Assembly (NCBI GenBank): GCA_036382855.1
Contig: DASVPO010000017.1
Location: 1-64,000, forward strand
Length of the DNA stretch: 64,000 nt
Origin: DASVTR01 sp036382855
GTDB lineage: Bacteria > Acidobacteriota > Blastocatellia > Pyrinomonadales > Pyrinomonadaceae
Direction: 5' to 3'
Part shown: positions 45,537 through 54,382 of the stretch, piece after piece
Numbering within the stretch: position 1 is the first letter of the stretch
Layout of the letters: each line of letters starts with the position of its first letter
The notes under the pieces: model-generated
The model's input: the letters and a program-made list of their open reading frames with translations, nothing else
What the model was told of the DNA's origin: nothing
Databases searched by the model: none
Made by a program: the position numbers and the translations under genes

Positions 45537-47702
45537 TCATTCGGGCTTAGTCGCCTCTGCCTGCTCCGCGTTTGTTAAAGTTGAGAGCGGAGGAATTTGC
45601 AACTCGAAGTTGTGAGGGTTTTCGCCGATGATGGCGGTGGCGAAAAAGGCAGGGACGTAGCCCGCGCTCTCCTGCCGGAAGCTTTCGTCGAGTTGGTCGC
45701 GGCGTGCGAAGAGCGTCCAGAAGTTTCGCTCGTAGTTGTCAGTCTCTCTGAGTTGGCGCAGGGTGTCGCGCACCCATTCAGCGCCGCGATTGTAGCTTAA
45801 GAGCACGAGCGTCATGCTCTCCGCATCGTCTCCGAGTTCGGCCATGCGGTCGGCAATGTAGTGTGCGGCCGCGGGAGTCATCTTCTCCACGTCGCACATC
45901 TCCGCGGGCGCGACGCCGTAGTGCCGCGCCGTCTGCGGCAGGAATTGAAAGAGACCTTTCGCGCCGAAGGAGTTCTCGAAGCAGGGCTTGTATTCCGCCT
46001 CAATCATCGGCAGGTAGATGCCTATGATGACGGGGACTTTGCGTGCGCTGAAGGAGCGCGCAATCAGGGGTATGTACTGCGGCGCACGCGCGTAGATGAC
46101 GCGCAAATCTTCCTTCCCGTATTCACTCGAAAGACTTCCCGTGCGCGCAACATAACGGTCAACGTAGCGCTTGATGACGCGTCGTGCGTCATCGCTGAGC
46201 TTCGCCGGATGCTCGCCCATCATCGCAGAGATGCGCTGCGCCTGCTCCTCAACGAAAGCAAGCTGCTCAGCCTCGCTCATCTGCCTGTAGAGTTTTTTAT
46301 TCGCTGTATTTGCTGCTGCCGTAGCGCTCGGATTGTCGGCAGCGCGCCGCGTCGCGACAAGACGCTTATACAGAAACACCCCTGCAAACAGGACGACTAA
46401 AAGAGCCGCAGCCAGCACGGCGAAGAGGCTGCCCCGCGAAGGATGCCGAGCGCCCTCAACTGCAACTGCCTGACTCGACGACGCACCGGCAAGCTCTGTC
46501 TCCGCTGTTGCGGAAACGGGAGCACCCTGCTTTTCATCATCGCTTGCAAGACGACGAATGGCGCGCAGGTGCTCGGAGACGGATTGCCGTTCGCGCTGCG
46601 TCATTTGGCCCAGCATCTCCTGCACGCTTTTCAAGTCGGCGAGCAACTCGTTCGTCGTCTGATGGCGTTCGCTTCTTTGCTTGCGCAGAGTCCTGGCGAT
46701 GATCTGTTGCAGGCGTTCTAATGGGGCGGGCGCATCTTTCGCAGATTCTATGAAAGGCGGCGGCTCGCGCTCAAGGATGGCGACGAGCGTGTCAAGCCGC
46801 GTTGCGCCCTTGAAGGGCGCGCGGCCCGTGAGCATTTCATACAGCACACAACCGAAGCTCCAGATGTCCGTGCGTTCGTCAACGGCGAGCGCACGCGCCT
46901 GCTCCGGCGACATGTAGCCGACCGTCCCCATCACCAGCCCAACTTCGGTCTGCGTCTTCAAGAGCGTAGGGGATTCTCCCGCAAATTCCTGCGGCAGTTG
47001 CTCTGTCAGCTTAGCGATGCCGAAGTCTAAGATTTTCACAATGCGGTCGTCGCGCCGCATGATGTTTTCCGGCTTGATGTCGCGATGAATGATTCCGGCC
47101 GCGTGCGCAACGGCGAGCCCCGAAGCGACCTGCACACTGATGTCAACGACTTCTCCGATTGACAAGCTCTGCTGCAAAATCAACTCGCGTATCGTTTGCC
47201 CGTCAATAAATTCCGTGGCGATGAAGTGCACATCATCGCTCGCCCCGACTTCGTGAATCGTCAGCACGTTCGGATGGTTCAGGGCCGAGGCCGCGCGTGC
47301 TTCTCTTTGAAAACGGTTCAGGCGCGTCTGGTCTGAGACGAAATACGCTGGCAGAATTTTTAGTGCGACGAGGCGGCCAAGCCGCGTGTCCTGCGACAGA
47401 TAAACTTCGCTCATGCCGCCCGCGCCGAGCAACTCTATAATCCTGTATGGGCCAACGACGCGCCCTATGTTGTCGTCCGGCAGCTCGCCTATCAGCACGC
47501 GCGCGTCCTGCGCAATGGCCGGCTGCTCCAGAAACTCGCCCGCCTCTTCAAAAGCACGCATCAGCAGGCCCGCCTCGCTCTTCAACTCCTCATCGCCCGC
47601 ACACACTTCTTCCAGCAGCGCCTCACGCTCCGGCGGCGGATAATCGAGCGCCACCTGCAAAACCTCTTCAACCTTCTGCCATCTCTCCGAATTCATACTC
47701 AA
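45537..47702 (-). CDS. Receptor Ser/Thr kinase fused to an extracellular lytic-transglycosylase domain
   Basis: This 721-residue protein has an N-terminal helical segment (1-75) typical of kinases beside ECF sigma genes. The PknB-type kinase (about 85-360) has LGAGGMSEVY, Lys115, HRDIKPEN (Asp208) and DFG (Asp226). A transmembrane helix (425-446) is followed by a ~250-residue extracytoplasmic part with an SLT (lysozyme-like) domain: YLPMIEAEY with the presumed catalytic Glu568, AKGLFQFLPQTARHYG, LLSYNRGAEWV. Known PASTA kinases bind peptidoglycan; here an SLT domain takes that place. It is encoded 74 bases after the ECF sigma gene. The outer half is homologous to the secreted protein at 48585-49427. 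Confidence 0.92.
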   Translation of the reverse strand: MSMNSERWQKVEEVLQVALDYPPPEREALLEEVCAGDEELKSEAGLLMRAFEEAGEFLEQPAIAQDARVLIGELPDDNIGRVVGPYRIIELLGAGGMSEVYLSQDTRLGRLVALKILPAYFVSDQTRLNRFQREARAASALNHPNVLTIHEVGASDDVHFIATEFIDGQTIRELILQQSLSIGEVVDISVQVASGLAVAHAAGIIHRDIKPENIMRRDDRIVKILDFGIAKLTEQLPQEFAGESPTLLKTQTEVGLVMGTVGYMSPEQARALAVDERTDIWSFGCVLYEMLTGRAPFKGATRLDTLVAILEREPPPFIESAKDAPAPLERLQQIIARTLRKQRSERHQTTNELLADLKSVQEMLGQMTQRERQSVSEHLRAIRRLASDDEKQGAPVSATAETELAGASSSQAVAVEGARHPSRGSLFAVLAAALLVVLFAGVFLYKRLVATRRAADNPSATAAANTANKKLYRQMSEAEQLAFVEEQAQRISAMMGEHPAKLSDDARRVIKRYVDRYVARTGSLSSEYGKEDLRVIYARAPQYIPLIARSFSARKVPVIIGIYLPMIEAEYKPCFENSFGAKGLFQFLPQTARHYGVAPAEMCDVEKMTPAAAHYIADRMAELGDDAESMTLVLLSYNRGAEWVRDTLRQLRETDNYERNFWTLFARRDQLDESFRQESAGYVPAFFATAIIGENPHNFELQIPPLSTLTNAEQAEATKPE

Positions 47703-47717
47703 ACACCGAACGCAAAA

Positions 47718-47772
47718 CTACTCATCACGCATCACTCATTACTCATCACTCATCACTTCTTTACTCATCACT
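47718..47772. repeat. Period-7 direct array between sigma factor and kinase genes
   Basis: TACTCATCAC, ATCACTC, ATTACTC, ATCACTC and ATCAC copies, then ACTCATCAC after TTCTTT. One orientation only. It fills the 73-base spacer of the sigma-kinase unit. Confidence 0.75.
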
Positions 47773-47775
47773 TCC

Positions 47776-48342
47776 CTACTTCTTCATCGCCTGATACAGC
47801 CAGGCTTTCGCGACGCGCCAATCGCGGCGAACGGTCATCACTGAGACTTCGAGCACGTCTGCCGTCTCTTCGAGGCTCAGGCCGCCGAAGTAGCGCAGTT
47901 CGACGACGCGACTCTTGCGCGCGTCGAGTTTCATTAGTTCGTCCAGAGCTTCGTCGAGCGCGACAAGCTCTGCGGCGCGTTCGTCCGACATCGCGGTCGT
48001 CTCTTCGAGCGGCACTTGCTGTGCTACTCCTTCACGCTTGGCGTAGCGACGACGGCGCGCGTGGTCAATCAACACGCGGCGCATGACCTGCGCCATCACT
48101 GCAAAGAAATGCGCGCGATTCTGCCAGTCTATCCGCTGCTCTCCGACGAGACGCACGTAAGCCTCGTTGACGAGCGCAGTGGTCTGAAGCGTGTGGCCTT
48201 CGCGCTCCTGCTGCATGTAGCGATGCGCTATGCGACGCAACTCGCCGTAGACGAGCGGCGTCAGCTTATCGAGCGCCGCACGGTCGCCCTGCCGCCATTC
48301 GAGCAGCAATCCCGTTACATCCTGCTGTGAGAGCGTCGTCAT
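47776..48342 (-). CDS. ECF RNA polymerase sigma factor (TIGR02999-like)
   Basis: This 188-residue ECF sigma factor has region 2 (YGELRRIAHRYMQQEREGHTL, LVNEAYVRL, FFAVMAQVMRRVLIDHAR) and region 4 (SRVVELRYFGGLSLEETADV ... TVRRDWRVAKAWLY). The layout matches the TIGR02999 group, common in Acidobacteria and Planctomycetes and usually encoded next to a Ser/Thr kinase, as here. No anti-sigma gene is present. In this group control is thought to involve the kinase. The target promoters are not identifiable from the window. Confidence 0.93.
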   Translation of the reverse strand: MTTLSQQDVTGLLLEWRQGDRAALDKLTPLVYGELRRIAHRYMQQEREGHTLQTTALVNEAYVRLVGEQRIDWQNRAHFFAVMAQVMRRVLIDHARRRRYAKREGVAQQVPLEETTAMSDERAAELVALDEALDELMKLDARKSRVVELRYFGGLSLEETADVLEVSVMTVRRDWRVAKAWLYQAMKK

Positions 48343-48584
48343 CTTTTCCTTGGCCCACGAGCGTCGCGCTCTGAAACCTTCAGCATCAAACCGTCACGAG
48401 ATTCTACCATCATTCGTTTGCCTTCAAACGCACTCTCTTACGTTAAATTTTTCCTGCCGGCGTGTGCAAAAAATTTTCCTTGAAGGATGAACACTTCCGG
48501 CGCGATTTCTCGCTTATCAATGTGAGAGGCGAGTTTCCGTATTCGCGCTTTTTCTAACGCACAATATTTAAGGAGAATGAAGGA

Positions 48585-49427
48585 ATGAAAGTTAAAAGGA
48601 CACTTCTGTTAACGCTGTTTGCCGCAATCATCTCTCTGCTCGCTATCGAGCCGGTCATTCATGCACAGACGACGCAAATGGGTGGTAAGCTCTACAAACA
48701 GATGTCGCAGACAGAGCAGACTGCGTTTGTCAGCGAACAGGCGCGGCGCATCGCGCGCGAGATTTCCGGGACGGATTATGAATTTACGCCGGCCTTCGAG
48801 GCGGACATACAAAAGGCCGTCTTTTCTTACGCGCGCCGCATCGGCAACGGTCGCGGCGAACAACTCTGGAAGGGCGACGTGCGACTCATCTTCGAGCGCG
48901 GTCAAGCGGTCGCGCCGGCTGTGATGAATGCCTTCAAGGCGCACAACATCTCGCCGCTCATAGGTCTTTACATTCCCTTCATCGAATCCGAATACGTCAA
49001 CATCGAAGCACCAAACTCCGTCGGCGCAATCGGCATGTTTCAATTTCTGCCCAAGACCGGCGAGCGCTACGGCTTGACAGCCGGAGAACTACTCGACGTT
49101 GAGAAATCCGCCGACGCTGCCGCGCGCTATATCGCCAACAACCTCAAGCAATTCAAAGACGACCCGATGAAGGAAGCCCTCGCCCTGCTCGCCTACAATC
49201 GCGGCGAGCATAACGTGGCGCGCGACCTGCGGCTCATTGTTGACGAACAGAGCAAAGCTTGCAGCATTTGCGCACTGACCGCCGCCAGCAGCAAGCTCGA
49301 CTCTATGTTTCAAACCGAAAACGTCTACTACGTCCCACGCTTTTTCGCCGCCGCCATCATCGGCGAAAACCCGCACGCCTTCGGCCTCCAATCACAACCG
49401 CTCTCGTCTTACGACACCAAACGCTGA
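48585..49427 (+). CDS. Secreted lytic transglycosylase (SLT domain), paralogue of the kinase ectodomain
   Basis: This 280-residue protein has a signal peptide (LLLTLFAAIISLLAIEPVIHAQ, cleavage near 27) and an SLT domain with the presumed catalytic Glu134 (YIPFIESEY), VGAIGMFQFLPKTGERYG and LLAYNRGEHNV. Transglycosylases cleave the MurNAc-GlcNAc bond of peptidoglycan, forming 1,6-anhydro ends. The whole mature part aligns with the kinase ectodomain (GKLYKQMSQTEQTAFV versus KKLYRQMSEAEQLAFV; FFAAAIIGENPHAF versus FFATAIIGENPHNF). AAGGAG at 48570-48575 is 9 bases before ATG 48585. It is divergent from the sigma-kinase unit. Confidence 0.92.
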   Translation: MKVKRTLLLTLFAAIISLLAIEPVIHAQTTQMGGKLYKQMSQTEQTAFVSEQARRIAREISGTDYEFTPAFEADIQKAVFSYARRIGNGRGEQLWKGDVRLIFERGQAVAPAVMNAFKAHNISPLIGLYIPFIESEYVNIEAPNSVGAIGMFQFLPKTGERYGLTAGELLDVEKSADAAARYIANNLKQFKDDPMKEALALLAYNRGEHNVARDLRLIVDEQSKACSICALTAASSKLDSMFQTENVYYVPRFFAAAIIGENPHAFGLQSQPLSSYDTKR

Positions 49428-49442
49428 GAGCGCTCAACAAAA

Positions 49443-49487
49443 CTCAGACAAGGCTAACAGCCTCCCGGCGGCCTAGTCTTGTTCGAG
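49443..49487. terminator. Probable bidirectional terminator
   Basis: ACAAGGCTA (49448-49456) pairs with TAGTCTTGT (49474-49482) with one G.U, extended by CTC/GAG outside. It lies in the 63-base gap between convergent genes ending at 49427 and 49491. The tail is not U-rich. Confidence 0.4.
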
Positions 49488-49490
49488 GGC

Positions 49491-51029
49491 TTAATTAACG
49501 CGCGTGCGTCGCATGACACGGACGCACGCGCGCCAGTCTTCGTTAAGCTCGAAGCGATGTAGTTCGATGTCCGGCGCTATCAGGCTCGCTAGCTGCCGGA
49601 AGGCGCGATGAAAGCGGAGCGTCGGCGCTACCAGATAGACGAGCGGCGGCTCGTCTGCGATTTCTGCTTCGCCGAAGAGTCGCGCACGCTCAAGATGACC
49701 GTGCCGCCTGTGTGCTTCGACGCGTCGCCAGTAGTCCGCTCCCTGCAAAACGTGCTCGCGGTCTTCCGTCACCTTTAATTCGATGACGACCAGACGGCCG
49801 TCGCGCCTGAGCGCAAGCATGTCAACGGGACGCGCGCCCGCAGGATGGCTATGCGTCGTGCGAAACTGTGCGTGAAGAGGCGCGAGGCGTAAGTTTGGGT
49901 CAAGGCGTGTGATGTCGCGCCTGAGCAGGGATTCGAGCCATGCTTCAGGCGCTTGCCTGTAGAGCGCGTGGCGATGGTCTGCCGTCTCGGCCGCCCTGTG
50001 CTGCTTTAACTGCTCTAACAACTCCAAACATTCATGCCAGTTGCTTTCATTCAGCGGGCGTCGTCTCTGGCCCTCAAGGCCCAGCCACGCGCGCTCTTTA
50101 TTCATCGTGCGCCGCACGCGCGCAAACGCCAATCCATGAAAGCGCAGCGTCTCTCCGTGGCGCGCACGCACAACATCAATCGCCTCCGGCGACATAGACA
50201 AGAGCCGACTGGCCCAGCCGCTTAATCTCGTTTCCGCCGGAGGCGAACGGAGACGCGGCGGCTGTTCAGTCCATAACTGCGCACGCTCAAGGGAGCGGAC
50301 GGGAGTGACCGTTTGCCGCTGTTCGTCCAACTCGTAAAGCCGGATAGCTTCCCTGACATCTCTGCGCAAGAGCGCCAGTTGTCGTGCCGCCGGTTCAATC
50401 AACTCCGGCCTACCGACGAGCCACAGTTGGATGACGGTTGGCCCAAGCGCCTGCCCGCGTGCGCGCATGAACCACAGCAGCGCGGAAGAGAGAAAAGCGT
50501 CACACTCGCTCGCCTCGCCTTCCGCGATTGTGCCGGCGACAAGGATGCGTTGCTCGCGACGACGGAGCACGATGCGTGCGTAGCGTCCGGGCTGCCCGCT
50601 GCGCGCTCCTGCGCTCAAGCCCGCGCGCTCTACCTTCGCTCCCGGCCAAGCCTCGCACACGAGTTGCGACAGCCGCGCGCAACGCTCGCGTCTTGTCGCG
50701 CTGATAAGACTCGCGCTTGCGCTCGCAGAGGCGCGCGGAATCAATTCCAGCGCAGAGCTTTCCGCGCCCATTCGTCGCGTCGCTTCAAGCAGCAGTTTTT
50801 CGCCGGTCCATTCCCAGCCCACTATGCGCCACGAACGCGCGCCCTCGTCCGTCCAGCAGGAGAAAATCAAACGCCCGTGCGCTACGCTCACGTCGCACTC
50901 GCTCTTGCGTAGGGCAGACGGACGGCCAGCGCCTTCCGCGTAGAACCACTCGCCGCGCTCAGCGATCAACTCAGCGATTCGCCGCGCGGCTTGCTCTAGC
51001 TCAGACATGCTTTTCGGTTGTTGCATCAT
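49491..51029 (-). CDS. Protein with C-terminal PD-(D/E)XK nuclease-like domain
   Basis: This 512-residue protein is Arg-rich throughout. Near the C-terminus, VDMLALRRDGRLVVIELKV gives the D-(13)-E-x-K pattern (Asp403, Glu417, Lys419) of PD-(D/E)XK nucleases, with the helix QGADYWRRVEAHRR after it, as in NucS-like or restriction-type folds. The N-terminal 370 residues show no recognised domain. There is no signal peptide, so it is probably cytosolic. No methylase or helicase is adjacent, so a restriction system is not supported. It could be a repair nuclease or an inactive relative. Confidence 0.7.
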   Translation of the reverse strand: MMQQPKSMSELEQAARRIAELIAERGEWFYAEGAGRPSALRKSECDVSVAHGRLIFSCWTDEGARSWRIVGWEWTGEKLLLEATRRMGAESSALELIPRASASASASLISATRRERCARLSQLVCEAWPGAKVERAGLSAGARSGQPGRYARIVLRRREQRILVAGTIAEGEASECDAFLSSALLWFMRARGQALGPTVIQLWLVGRPELIEPAARQLALLRRDVREAIRLYELDEQRQTVTPVRSLERAQLWTEQPPRLRSPPAETRLSGWASRLLSMSPEAIDVVRARHGETLRFHGLAFARVRRTMNKERAWLGLEGQRRRPLNESNWHECLELLEQLKQHRAAETADHRHALYRQAPEAWLESLLRRDITRLDPNLRLAPLHAQFRTTHSHPAGARPVDMLALRRDGRLVVIELKVTEDREHVLQGADYWRRVEAHRRHGHLERARLFGEAEIADEPPLVYLVAPTLRFHRAFRQLASLIAPDIELHRFELNEDWRACVRVMRRTRVN

Positions 51030-51102
51030 CCCGGAAATATTTGAAAACAGTCCGGCGATTCATCCTTTGCGGCAGCGTGTGTTAACATTTTTACATCGGT
51101 CA

Positions 51103-51147
51103 TAGTTAGTCTAATCGAGTTAAGCTTTAGTTAGTCATCAAACTAAC
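51103..51147. promoter_or_regulatory. Operator-like repeats upstream of the thiolase gene
   Basis: TAGTTAGTC occurs at 51103-51111 and again at 51128-51136. The reverse-sense AACTAAC at 51141-51147 forms a GTTAGT...ACTAAC dyad with the second copy. Spacing of 25 bases between the direct copies is close to 2.5 helical turns. Placement 53-97 bases before the thiolase ATG suggests binding of a TetR/FadR-type regulator, which is inference. Confidence 0.45.
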
Positions 51148-51199
51148 GGACGACTACGGGCGGCTGACCAGTTTTAAAGTATTTAAGGATTGTCAGGCA

Positions 51200-52381
51200 A
51201 TGAAGAAAGTTTATCTGGCCGGTTCCGTGCGGACGCCCATCGGGCGCTTTGGCGGGCGGCTGAGCAGTTGGACGGCGGCTGATATGGGAGCGGCCGTTGC
51301 GGTCGAGAGCCTTAGGCGTGCGCGTCTAAGCGTTAATCAAATACAGGAATCCATCTGGGGCTGCGCGCGGCAGGCTGGAGGTGGGCCAAACGTGGCGCGG
51401 CAGATTACGTATCGCGCGGGCGTGCCCGAAACCGTTCCCGCCTTTACGGTCAATCAGGCGTGCGGCTCCGGCCTGAAGGCGATTATTCTGGCGGCGCAGG
51501 AGATTATGTTGGGCCGCGCGCAGGCTATTCTCGCGGGCGGCACGGAGAGCATGTCGCGCGTTCCATACTACGCGGAAGGCGCACGCTGGGGCATGCGTAT
51601 GGGCAACATGGAACTGGTTGACGGCATGTATCGCGACGGCTTCGGCGATCCGCTTTCGGGCCAACTGATGGGCGAGACGGCTGAGAACCTTGCGCGACAG
51701 TATGAAATCTCGCGCGACGAGCAGGACGCTTACGCTTTGCGCTCGCAGCAGCGTGCGGAGGCTGCAATCAATGCGGGCCGCTTCGACGCGGAGATTCTGC
51801 CGCTGGAACTAAAGGGCCGCAAGGGCGAGACTGAAAGCTTCGCGCGCGATGAACATTTTCGTGCGGGCACGACGATTGAAGCTCTGCGTAAGCTTGCGCC
51901 CGTTTTTAGTAAAGACGGCAGTGTGACGGCCGGAAACTCTTCGGGCATTACGGACGGCGCGGCTAGTCTCGTCGTGTTGAGCGAGGAGATGCTGGAAGAG
52001 ACCGGCGCAGAGGCGGAGGCGCGGATCGTTGACTACGAAATCAGCGGAGTCGCGCCGGAGATAATGGGCATTGGCCCAGTGCCCGCCGTGCGTGCGTTGC
52101 TTCAGAGGCAGCAGCTATCGCTGGCGGACGTTGACCTCGTTGAATTGAACGAAGCATTTGCAGCGCAGGTGATTGCGTGCGACCGCGATCTGGGATTCGA
52201 TGCTGAACGATTGAACGTCAACGGCGGCGCAATCGCTCTCGGCCATCCTATCGGCTGCACGGGCGTGAGGATTACGACGACGCTCCTGCACGAGATGAAG
52301 CGGCAGGGCGCAAGGCGCGGCCTCGCCACACTCTGCGTGAGCGGCGGCATGGGCCTAGCGCTTCTGCTTGAGCGCGTTTGA
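51200..52381 (+). CDS. Thiolase (acetyl-CoA C-acetyltransferase)
   Basis: This 393-residue thiolase has the nucleophile Cys in NQACGSGLKA (about residue 90), the GGTESMSRVPYY block, ELNEAFAAQ, NVNGGAIALGHPIGCTG with the catalytic His, and the second Cys in LCVSGGMG. Thiolases condense or cleave acetyl-CoA units in fatty-acid oxidation or acetoacetyl-CoA formation. Substrate range is not predictable. AAGGA lies 10 bases before ATG 51200. Probably first in a four-gene unit with 52397-55603, although those genes are not metabolically related. Confidence 0.95.
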   Translation: MKKVYLAGSVRTPIGRFGGRLSSWTAADMGAAVAVESLRRARLSVNQIQESIWGCARQAGGGPNVARQITYRAGVPETVPAFTVNQACGSGLKAIILAAQEIMLGRAQAILAGGTESMSRVPYYAEGARWGMRMGNMELVDGMYRDGFGDPLSGQLMGETAENLARQYEISRDEQDAYALRSQQRAEAAINAGRFDAEILPLELKGRKGETESFARDEHFRAGTTIEALRKLAPVFSKDGSVTAGNSSGITDGAASLVVLSEEMLEETGAEAEARIVDYEISGVAPEIMGIGPVPAVRALLQRQQLSLADVDLVELNEAFAAQVIACDRDLGFDAERLNVNGGAIALGHPIGCTGVRITTTLLHEMKRQGARRGLATLCVSGGMGLALLLERV

Positions 52382-52396
52382 GGCAGGGCTTATCAA

Positions 52397-53212
52397 ATGA
52401 AAATAGTTTGTCCGGCTCGATTGGTGCGCGTTGAGAGAGCGCTCGTCGTCTTATTCCTGTTAACACTTTCCATCGTGGGCGCGTCTTGTAAGCGGTCGGA
52501 GGTTGCAGGCAACGCAAACGGCGGCACGGGGACGGGCGAAACCCCTGCCGGTGAGACTTTTACGACGCCGCCATTTTCGACTAAAGAGCCTGAGCGTTAT
52601 CAGGCAAAGGTGGTGACGGCGGGCAGCCTCGGCGAGAATTCTAATATTCCGGGGATGTCTTTGCTGAAGACCAGAGAGATGCTGGTCGCGCGCGACGGCG
52701 AGCGGCGACGGATGGACGCAGAGCCTGCGCCCGGCATGAAAATGTCGTTCCTGCAACTGCCGTCAGGAACTTACGTGCTCGTGCCTGAGAAAAAGATCTA
52801 TGCGGAGTTTGCGCCCGGCGGCGCAAAGGAGCGAGCGCGAAATTTGTCTTCGGATTTCTCGCCCGATAAGCTGCTCAACCAGTTTGCGGGCGGCGCGCGT
52901 TACGAAAAGCTTGGCGCAGAGGATTTAAACGGGCGTGCGACCATGAAGTATCGCGTGACGCTCACGAGCAAGAGCGATGAGGGGAAAGGTGGCACTACTG
53001 AAAGTCTTATCTGGATTGACGACGCGCTCGGCATGCCCGTCAAATCCGAGACTACTGTCACGGGCGGGCAGATGAACGGCGTGAAGTTTTCAATGGAGTT
53101 GCGCGACATACGTCAGGACGTTGACCAGTCGCTTTTCGAGTTGCCGCCGGATTATAAGAAAGTGGACTATCAGGAGATACAGAGGCAGATGATGTCCTCC
53201 GGCTCGCCGTAG
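52397..53212 (+). CDS. Lipoprotein with DUF4412/LolA-like beta-sheet domain
   Basis: This 271-residue lipoprotein has signal helix VVLFLLTLSIVGASC with lipobox GASC, followed by an Asn/Gly/Thr-rich linker. The body is beta-rich (YQAKVVTAG, EMLVARDGERRRMD, TYVLVPEKKIYAEF, ATMKYRVTL, SLIWIDDALGMPVKSET) and ends with LFELPPDYKKVDYQ. This pattern is typical of DUF4412 and outer-membrane lipoprotein sorting-like domains. It is 15 bases after the thiolase gene and in the same direction. Role unknown. Confidence 0.75.
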   Translation: MKIVCPARLVRVERALVVLFLLTLSIVGASCKRSEVAGNANGGTGTGETPAGETFTTPPFSTKEPERYQAKVVTAGSLGENSNIPGMSLLKTREMLVARDGERRRMDAEPAPGMKMSFLQLPSGTYVLVPEKKIYAEFAPGGAKERARNLSSDFSPDKLLNQFAGGARYEKLGAEDLNGRATMKYRVTLTSKSDEGKGGTTESLIWIDDALGMPVKSETTVTGGQMNGVKFSMELRDIRQDVDQSLFELPPDYKKVDYQEIQRQMMSSGSP

Positions 53213-53307
53213 AAGGCCGTAGAATTAAAGAGGCGCGGAAGCGTTGAGGCGAAGAAAGCCAACCTCGCAACCTGCGCCGGGCATCCGACAATGGCGAATT
53301 TGATAAG

Positions 53308-54378
53308 GTGATGAAAGGTAAAAGCAGAATCGTGAAAAAGAAACTATTGACTTCCTTTGCGGCGCTCCTGCTGCTGGCGACCGTTTTTGTTCCGTCCGGC
53401 TTTGCTCAACGCAGGCGCGGGACGACCGCTCCGGCTCAGGCCAGACAGGCCGCAGCTTCTCCGCTCAACGCGCTTCCAGCATCAGACGCCGTGATGCTGA
53501 TTGACATCAAGCGCCTGCTCAACGATGTCGCGCCGCGACTGTTCGCGGGCGACGCCGCGCATCTCGCGAAACTTAACGCGGAGATTGATAAACTCAAAAC
53601 AAACTACGGTCTTGACGTGCGCTCCTTCGAACAACTGGCGGTGGGCTTCCGTTTTCTGAGTCCGCGCGCGGGCGTGACGACGACGGACATGGTGGCCGTC
53701 ACGCGCGGCAGTTTCAATTCGGGCGCGCTGCTTGCGGCCGGACGCATCGCCGCCGAAGGCAAGTATCAGGAAGAGAAGTACAAGAACTCGACCATCTACG
53801 TTTTCGATTTAATGACGCAGGGCAAAGCTCCGACGATTATGGGCGCGAGCGTGCCGAAGCTGGCGGTCGCCGCGCTCGACGGCAATACGCTCGTCTTCGG
53901 AGAGCCTGCGGGCGTGCGCTCCGCGATTGACGGCAGCAGGCTTCGCGGACGCCTCAATGCACAGTTGATCCAAATGGCGATGCGCACTCCGAACGCCTTC
54001 ATCAGCTTCGGCGCAAACGTGCCCGCGTCGCTCACACAGGGCAAGGATTTCGGCAATCCTGAGATTAACAGAAACATCAGCGCGATCCGTCAGGCATACG
54101 GCGCGCTCGGCCTGACAGACGCGGGCAGCTTAGACCTACGCGCTATCGCGCGCACCGAAAGAGCCGATCAGGCCAAGAGCCTTGGCGAAACGCTCGCGGC
54201 CTTCAAGCAGTTTGGCGGCATGTTCGTCTCGCAGTTGCCGCCGGACAAAAGCAAGCTGGCGCAGGCCGCGCTCGATAGTGTGACGATTACAACCGAAGGC
54301 AACGAAACCCAACTCAAATTAGAGTTGGCCCAGGCCATCATTAACGAATTGATGCGCAGCTTCCAAAAGAAGGGATGA
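53308..54378 (+). CDS. Secreted protein, tandem paralogue A, unknown function
   Basis: This product has up to 356 residues. The frame opens at GTG 53308, with ATG 53311 next and GTG 53332 a third option; none has an ideal ribosome-binding site. A signal peptide (LLTSFAALLLLATVFVPSGFAQ) is followed by a basic RRRG segment, then a domain starting LPASDAVMLIDIKRLL with FEQLAVGFRFLSP and VAVTRGSFN. It aligns over its whole length with the next gene, 4 bases downstream. I recognise no catalytic motif. The AVG.RF.SP and RG.FN blocks shared by both paralogues are likely structural. Confidence 0.75.
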   Translation: MMKGKSRIVKKKLLTSFAALLLLATVFVPSGFAQRRRGTTAPAQARQAAASPLNALPASDAVMLIDIKRLLNDVAPRLFAGDAAHLAKLNAEIDKLKTNYGLDVRSFEQLAVGFRFLSPRAGVTTTDMVAVTRGSFNSGALLAAGRIAAEGKYQEEKYKNSTIYVFDLMTQGKAPTIMGASVPKLAVAALDGNTLVFGEPAGVRSAIDGSRLRGRLNAQLIQMAMRTPNAFISFGANVPASLTQGKDFGNPEINRNISAIRQAYGALGLTDAGSLDLRAIARTERADQAKSLGETLAAFKQFGGMFVSQLPPDKSKLAQAALDSVTITTEGNETQLKLELAQAIINELMRSFQKKG

Positions 54379-54382
54379 AGCG

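Noticed and set aside
49491..51029. Restriction-modification system
   Set aside because: Only a nuclease-like core is seen; no methyltransferase, specificity subunit or helicase is adjacent.
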